A stretch of DNA of 51,082 nt from Welwitschia mirabilis (Eukaryota; Gnetophyta; Gnetopsida; Welwitschiales), in contig JBOZIK010000001.1 in the NCBI GenBank assembly GCA_051453625.1, positions 24,815,481 to 24,866,562 of the forward strand. Direction: 5' to 3'. The position numbers and the translations under genes are program-made. Positions 44,712 through 51,082 of the stretch are shown here, piece after piece. Every line of letters starts with the position of its first letter. Positions within the stretch are counted from its first letter, which is position 1. The notes beneath the pieces are model-generated. The model searched no databases, had not been told where the DNA came from, and was given only the letters and a program-made list of their open reading frames with translations.

Positions 44712-46080
44712 ATTCCATCCATTAGACCTTCACTCTTTGATGGGACAAACTATATCTATTAAAAAATAAGGATGCAAGTGTACTTATAGTATTTTAACTT
44801 TCAAGTCTAACAAAGCATAGAAGACAAATATATAAAGCCCATAGAAACAAGTACACATGCTACAAAAAATGCAATCACTTAGATCAAGCCTAGAAAGGAC
44901 TAACAAGATAAAGACAAGGTAACCTTCATATATGATCCAAAGGTAAGAAATGCTCTTTACTTAGCCTTATCATGAAAGAGTTTAACTAGATATTTAGATG
45001 CAGAACTAAAAAATAGATATGGAAGGTCTTAGAGGAAACATATAAAGGAACCTTAATTATCAAGCAATCAAAGTTCTTATTTTGCATAAATCAATTTGAG
45101 AACTTAAATATAAATAATGAAGAAAGAGTACATGAATACTTTACAATGATTANNNNNNNNNNNNNNNNNNNNNNNNNNNNNNNNNNNNNNNNNNNNNNNN
45201 NNNNNNNNNNNNNNNNNNNNNNNNNNNNNNNNNNNNNNNNNNNNNNNNNNNNNNNNNNNNNNNNNNNNNNNNNNNNNNNNNNNNNNNNNNNNNNNNNNNN
45301 NNNNNNNNNNNNNNNNNNNNNNNNNNNNNNNNNNNNNNNNNNNNNNNNNNNNNNNNNNNNNNNNNNNNNNNNNNNNNNNNNNNNNNNNNNNNNNNNNNNN
45401 NNNNNNNNNNNNNNNNNNNNNNNNNNNNNNNNNNNNNNNNNNNNNNNNNNNNNNNNNNNNNNNNNNNNNNNNNNNNNNNNNNNNNNNNNNNNNNNNNNNN
45501 NNNNNNNNNNNNNNNNNNNNNNNNNNNNNNNNNNNNNNNNNNNNNNNNNNNNNNNNNNNNNNNNNNNNNNNNNNNNNNNNNNNNNNNNNNNNNNNNNNNN
45601 NNNNNNNNNNNNNNNNNNNNNNNNNNNNNNNNNNNNNNNNNNNNNNNNNNNNNNNNNNNNNNNNNNNNNNNNNNNNNNNNNNNNNNNNNNNNNNNNNNNN
45701 NNNNNNNNNNNNNNNNNNNNNNNNNNNNNNNNNNNNNNNNNNNNNNNNNNNNNNNNNNNNNNNNNNNNNNNNNNNNNNNNNNNNNNNNNNNNNNNNNNNN
45801 NNNNNNNNNNNNNNNNNNNNNNNNNNNNNNNNNNNNNNNNNNNNNNNNNNNNTGATTAATAACATTGTAAATGCAATTCGTGGAATTGATGAATATCTTC
45901 TAGAAACTAAAGTAATTCAAAAATTGATGAGATATTTAACTTCAAAATATAAGGAAAAAATAATACTAATAGAATAATCAAGAAATTTTAACACCATAAA
46001 AATTAAAGAATTACAAAGTGCCTTGACATCCTATGAGCTGAACTTAGTCTAAGACTATGTTGTAAAAGAAAAGCCTATTG
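44712..46080 (+). pseudogene. Ty1/copia gag remnant
   Basis: Plus strand. IPSIRPSLFDGTNYIY at 44712-44759, SIEDKYIKPIETSTHATKNA near 44810-44870 and DPKVRNALYLALS near 44936-44975 are the N-terminal part of a copia gag (UBN2-type). In another frame KQSKFLFCINQFENLNINNE and ESVHEYFTMI run to the gap at 45153. After it INNIVNAIRGIDEYLLETKV and IQKLMRYLTSKYKEKIILIE continue exactly where gag should. The protein forms the particle. Stops at former Trp and Gln codons and one or more frameshifts make it dead. Confidence 0.75.
45153..45852. other. Assembly gap (700 N), probably false
   Basis: The left contig ends in TGATTA and the right begins with TGATTA. Merging them gives uninterrupted gag text (EYFTM-INNIVNAIRG), so little or nothing may be missing. 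Confidence 0.9.
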
Positions 46081-46498
46081 CACTTAAGGCAAGTGAAATC
46101 TCAAGACAAGAATTAAAGAAAAAGTAAAAGAAGCAGAAGGTATAGATGATTCAAAAGAGGATGTTGGTGAAGAGCTTGCATTAATTATAAGGCGTGTAAA
46201 AATTCTTCTTTTACAAAGAATCCATAAGAGTCCAAAAGTAAGTTTCATTTTAATTCCTCTTTTTCTTCCAAGAATGATGTATCCAAATTATAATGTCAGT
46301 CTATGGAATACAAGGATATATAAACTTAAAGAAGAAATTATTCTTCATAGGTTAAAATGAATATGAATATGCTAAAGAAGTAGATCCTTTAAAATATGAG
46401 AATATCATTTATCTTACATTGTCATCATCCATACCCCCTAGTGACAATGAAGAATTAAATTAGTTTGAAAGTTGTAAAGTAAGAAACTCATTTCAAGG
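46081..46498 (+). pseudogene. Copia gag C-terminal side and deletion junction
   Basis: Lys-rich text after gag (ISRQELKKK near 46101-46128), then a region where the zinc knuckle should be, now unreadable. Protease and integrase, normally 1.5 kb or more here, are absent: reverse transcriptase text starts at 46499. Confidence 0.5.
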
Positions 46499-47870
46499 CC
46501 ATTAGATAAACTATTAATAGGCATAAAATGTGTCTTCAAAAATAAAATAGATGAAAATGGAGATGTAATTAAAAACAAAGTAAAATTAGTAACAGAAGAA
46601 TACAAGTAGTAAGAAGAAATCAATTTAAAAGAAACCTTTGCACTGATAGTATGGATGAAATCAATTAAGATTCTTTTAGAATTTGCATGTGTCAAAGGAT
46701 TTAAGCTATATTATATGGATGTCAAGAGTGCATTTTTTAACAAACTTCTATAAGAAGAGCTATATGTTAAACAATCTAAAAGTTTAACTAATTCAAATAA
46801 GTTATATTATGTTTATACATTAAAAAGACTCTATATTGACTTAAGCAATTCCTAGAGCTTGATATGAGATAATTTCAAAACATTTAATAGAAAATGGATT
46901 CAAATGAAATGCAACTAATATTACTTTATTTATCAAAATAAATGGTAATGGGTTTACTATTATGAAAATATATGTATATAGTATTATTTTTTATTCTACT
47001 AAGTAATTATTATTCAAGAAATTTGTAAAGATTATGGAAGACAAATTTGAAATGAATCTCATAGGAGAAATGAACAACTTCCTAGCCTTACATGTATTGC
47101 AACACAAATAAGGTAAATTTGTTTCACAGACTAAATATATCAAAAATCTATTAGCAAAATATGGTTTGTAGGATTACAAAGTGAAACATACTCTAGTGAA
47201 CCAAAGCAAAAAATTAAACAAGGACAAACATGATAAAAAGGTTGAGCAAAAGCTCTAATAAGGTATGATTGACATAATGTTAAGCATAAGATATTGTGCA
47301 TGTTATCAAAGTAATCCAAGAGTGTCATAACTTATTGTCATTAAAATAATATTCCATTATTTAAAAGATATAACTAATTAGAACATTTGGTACTTAAATG
47401 ACTTATGTCTTAACGTATTAGTGTATTGTAATGTAGACTCAACAGGTTGCAAGGATGACAGGAGAAATGCTAGTGGAGGTTTTCACTTATTGGGATAATT
47501 CTTATCATTATGGAGTAGTGAGAAGAAAAAATTAATTACCCTTTTAATTACTAAAACTGAGTACATTACGACTGAAAGCTGTTATGCTCAAGTGCTTTAG
47601 AAGAAGTGAACATTGAAATATTTTAGACTTAAAATGGAGAACATTTCAATCTACTATGGTAATAAAAATACCATCAACATCTCCAAAAATCCTATTAAAC
47701 ATTCTAAGATGAATCATATTAAAATAAAACACCACTTTCTTATAGAGCATGTGCAAAATAAAGACATCAGCTTGGAATATGTCAGAATGGATTACTAGCT
47801 CTTAGATGTATTCAGAAAATCATTGAGTGAAGAAAGGTTTAATAAGTAATGCCAAAACTTAGAGATTAAA
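46499..47870 (+). pseudogene. Ty1/copia reverse transcriptase-RNase H remnant
   Basis: Plus strand, several frames. PLDKLLIGIKCVFKNKIDEN starts at 46499. MDVKSAFFNK near 46718-46747 keeps the first catalytic Asp. IYVYSIIF near 46968-46991 stands where the family has YVDDIIF, so the YVDD active site is lost at 46971-46982. GEMNNFLALHVLQHK near 47070-47110 follows. RNase H text includes KDDRRNASGGFHLLG near 47452-47498 and the intact open frame 47613-47798 (INISKNPIKHSKMNHIKIKH, then HVQNKDISLEYV), followed by SEERFNK. The enzyme copied element RNA into DNA; this copy is non-functional. Confidence 0.85.
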
Positions 47871-48518
47871 CATTGCTCAATTAGGTAATTCTATAACTAA
47901 CCTCCCCCAAATCTTAACTTAGCTTTTTACTTATGATTCTTTTATGAGTTAAGATATTAGATGTAGATCTTTAAAGTTTTATCAAGTAATTCACATTATT
48001 AGTTTTTTGTTTTTGTTACTTTTACATAACATTATCTAATAATGATGTTAATAGTAGAAAATCTGGTAGTTTTAAGGATTTTTAGGAAAGATGTTTAAGC
48101 TATAGAGATCTTACTCAAATATGTCTTTCATGTTATAAATGTCTATTAGAAAGACATCTTTGAATTATAAAAATGTCTTTAGTTGTTAGTTGGAAGTAAA
48201 TCAGAGTAGACATATTTAAAAAGATAGACATCTCATAATTTTCAAATATACATCTTTAAGGTAGTAGAAATATTTGTCACCTCTAGGTAATGATTTAAAT
48301 GTTTGATCAGTAAACATCTATAGAAGCTATAGACATCTATCTTTATCATTTTATATGCATTTCATGGTGTAGATGTCTCTGATATTGTGTATCTATAATT
48401 AAAAAAACATATCAAAACCTAGGATTTAAAGCATGTTTTAGGTAAGAAAGGGATCATAAATCCTCATTTTAACTCCTCCACTTAGTAAGTACCACTCTCA
48501 GTGTGCATTGGATTCCTC

Positions 48519-48522
<4 letters not shown>
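47871..48522 (+). repeat. Probable copia 3' LTR region with AGACATCT motif cluster
   Basis: From 48120 to 48380 AGACATCT, its complement AGATGTCT, or close forms occur about nine times (48151-48163, 48221, 48331 and 48371 are the clearest). Another follows the gap at 49495. Position after copia RNase H suggests an LTR. Its exact ends and its 5' partner were not found. Confidence 0.45.

Positions 48523-48596
<74 letters not shown>
48523..48596 (+). repeat. (TC)n-(AC)n compound microsatellite
   Basis: (TC)n from about 48523 to 48560 and (AC)n from 48561 to 48596, running into the gap. Long frames across it are artefacts. Confidence 0.9.
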
Positions 48597-49446
48597 NNNN
48601 NNNNNNNNNNNNNNNNNNNNNNNNNNNNNNNNNNNNNNNNNNNNNNNNNNNNNNNNNNNNNNNNNNNNNNNNNNNNNNNNNNNNNNNNNNNNNNNNNNNN
48701 NNNNNNNNNNNNNNNNNNNNNNNNNNNNNNNNNNNNNNNNNNNNNNNNNNNNNNNNNNNNNNNNNNNNNNNNNNNNNNNNNNNNNNNNNNNNNNNNNNNN
48801 NNNNNNNNNNNNNNNNNNNNNNNNNNNNNNNNNNNNNNNNNNNNNNNNNNNNNNNNNNNNNNNNNNNNNNNNNNNNNNNNNNNNNNNNNNNNNNNNNNNN
48901 NNNNNNNNNNNNNNNNNNNNNNNNNNNNNNNNNNNNNNNNNNNNNNNNNNNNNNNNNNNNNNNNNNNNNNNNNNNNNNNNNNNNNNNNNNNNNNNNNNNN
49001 NNNNNNNNNNNNNNNNNNNNNNNNNNNNNNNNNNNNNNNNNNNNNNNNNNNNNNNNNNNNNNNNNNNNNNNNNNNNNNNNNNNNNNNNNNNNNNNNNNNN
49101 NNNNNNNNNNNNNNNNNNNNNNNNNNNNNNNNNNNNNNNNNNNNNNNNNNNNNNNNNNNNNNNNNNNNNNNNNNNNNNNNNNNNNNNNNNNNNNNNNNNN
49201 NNNNNNNNNNNNNNNNNNNNNNNNNNNNNNNNNNNNNNNNNNNNNNNNNNNNNNNNNNNNNNNNNNNNNNNNNNNNNNNNNNNNNNNNNNNNNNNNNNNN
49301 NNNNNNNNNNNNNNNNNNNNNNNNNNNNNNNNNNNNNNNNNNNNNNNNNNNNNNNNNNNNNNNNNNNNNNNNNNNNNNNNNNNNNNNNNNNNNNNNNNNN
49401 NNNNNNNNNNNNNNNNNNNNNNNNNNNNNNNNNNNNNNNNNNNNNN
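48597..49446. other. Assembly gap (850 N)
   Basis: Run of N with (AC)n on both sides. The true distance may be far shorter. Confidence 0.95.
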
Positions 49447-49480
49447 ACACACACACACACACACACACTCACACACACAC
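49447..49480 (+). repeat. (AC)n microsatellite right of gap
   Basis: Continuation of the (AC)n at 48561-48596, with one interruption (ACTC). Confidence 0.9.
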
Positions 49481-51082
49481 TTAGCTTTCATTAGATAGAT
49501 GTCTTTGATTTACAAGAAGTATTCATAATTAACGCACAAAGGATGATTTTATTATAAGTGCATATTTTTTCATTTTTGTTAGAACTTCTTTCAAGTTTTA
49601 GTTTCTACCTTTTTTATGTCATAAAGATGGTGAGAAGAAAAGTCATCAATACTTACAAGAGAAAGGAACCTACTCATAAGATGCAAAGACTATAATATAG
49701 ACCTTAATGTTATCATAAAATAGTTGAGAATTTGTTTGAGTCTTAGCTTAGAAATTCCATCATTATAGATATAACTCTTAGCTTTTAGAAGCATAAAAAG
49801 GATTAAATATTAGCATACTTCTCTCATCTTGGTTGGAATATAATTGTTTAGCTTTAATAGAGTATTCTAAATCTTATTGTGAGGAAATTCAATGCTAATA
49901 TTTGTGAGATTGATGATACTATTGGTACCTTTCAAATACAAATAATAGGTATCCCTCTTATTTAGACTCTTAATTTTATTAATAGTCTACTTAATATTAA
50001 TAATCTATATATTTCTTAGTTATAGATGCATTCTTTTAAAGATATCTTTACATATGAGTTAGTTAAAATTTTAGGATGTAATTTAAGTAATGTTATTTAT
50101 ACAAAAATTGGATTTTATAAGCTTGTTAAATGAAAGAACATGGTGATAGATTCCTCTATCTTAATCCTGATATTAGTGTGAGGAAGTAGTTATAGCTACT
50201 GCAATTACATGCAAACATTTTTCACTAAGCATGAACATTCGTACTCTATTTCACAAGGGCCAAACTTTGGATTATCCCTATTTAATTAATCTTATTACTA
50301 GTAGTGCTAGTATCATAATGTCTTAAGTAAATCTCATTCATTTATAGAAGTTACTTTCAGAGTTCAGTGAGGAGTGATATGCTCTAGTTTAAGTAGGGAA
50401 TGACACGGAGAAAAGGCCTTCTAAAACACAATTTTAGATATCTAAATCTATAGGTTCACATAGTTATTCATCTACATAAAAGGATCTTTATGTTCTATTT
50501 AAAATGGTTGGAAAGTTTAGTAGAAACTTATTGAGTTTGAAGAAGCATAGATTCATAGCCAGTGAGAGGGAAGTCTCTACTGGTAGCTTGAAATCTATGG
50601 AAACTCCTATCGTTAGATTCATAGGAGGAGTTAGAGTTAAATAAGGCTCTAGTGCCTTATGCCACAAACTATGATTTTGATAAAGTAGAGAACCTAAAAG
50701 AATCAATTGCTTTAGAGATAGAGGAGGAGGAAATACACATTTAGAAGGAGAACTAGCCTTTACCACAAGTTCAGAGAAAGCATTACATGAATTTAGATGA
50801 CTCATATGATTTACCTTTCATATTTTATAGGATTCACTATAATATTGCCATTTACCATCCTACATACCCACTTTAATCACCTCATATACCTTTAGCACCT
50901 AACCTACCTTTACTTGCATCATGGCTCATCACTGCTCCATCATTTGTAGCTAATTTCACTGAGACTACTAAAACCAATTTCTTTAACACTTCCATCACCC
51001 CTCAGATGTATGTTCTTATGAGAAGATAGGCCTATAAGCATCATGGTAAAATATCATTACAATAATCATGGAAATGACCTAT
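49481..51082. other. AT-rich sequence, nothing recognised
   Basis: A coding-like plus frame near 50500-50800 (KKHRFIASEREVSTGSLKSM and further) overlaps a 105-codon minus frame at 50488-50805. Neither matches a family I know. No RNA gene or repeat seen. Confidence 0.3.

Noticed and set aside
50488-50805. 105-codon minus frame
   Set aside because: No recognisable domain, and the opposite strand is equally coding-like; not supportable as a gene.

Overview
The window reads as nuclear DNA of a plant with a large, old, repeat-filled genome, most likely a seed plant and possibly a gymnosperm; the species cannot be named from the sequence. The reasons are one intact protein gene of a plant glycosyltransferase type in 51 kb, a decayed plant-type cytosolic HSP90 gene, plant-type retroelements (Ty3/gypsy, Ty1/copia, LINE, SINE) and a Helitron. 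Most repeats are so decayed that frames are broken by stops that would revert to Gln or Trp by one C-to-T or G-to-A change, the usual outcome of cytosine methylation. Eight runs of N show that this is a scaffold.

Layout. 1-150 is a tRNA-derived SINE (minus). 1320-3100 is a Helitron Rep relic (plus). 3855-4994 is the one intact gene, a single-exon GT64 glycosyltransferase of the C3 type (plus). 6560-8790 is a cytosolic HSP90 pseudogene (minus), carrying a 349-bp insertion with a 5-bp target duplication and a 116-bp intron-like block. This 3.8-8.9 kb stretch is visibly less AT-rich than the rest.

11189-17451 is a complete but non-autonomous LTR retrotransposon (plus): two 1.3-kb LTRs, each with a TATA box and a 73-bp triplication, around a 3.6-kb interior with gag-like text only. 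17.5-21 kb holds three local tandem duplications. 21.6-23.6 kb is a LINE reverse-transcriptase relic (plus). A second SINE head lies at 25.8 kb and a long purine tract at 27.9-28.0 kb.

32586-42130 is a rearranged Ty3/gypsy locus on the minus strand: three LTR copies, two tandem gag copies, a protease relic joined by internal deletion to the integrase C-terminus, and a primer-binding site. 44712-47870 is a Ty1/copia deletion derivative (plus) with gag joined to reverse transcriptase/RNase H, followed by an LTR-like region with TC and AC microsatellites. The rest is AT-rich sequence in which I recognise nothing.

Apart from the GT64 enzyme there is no evidence of genes acting together. I found no undescribed biological system. 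The best leads are the HSP90 pseudogene with its datable insertion, the recombined gypsy locus, and assembly gaps that the flanking sequence suggests are false.
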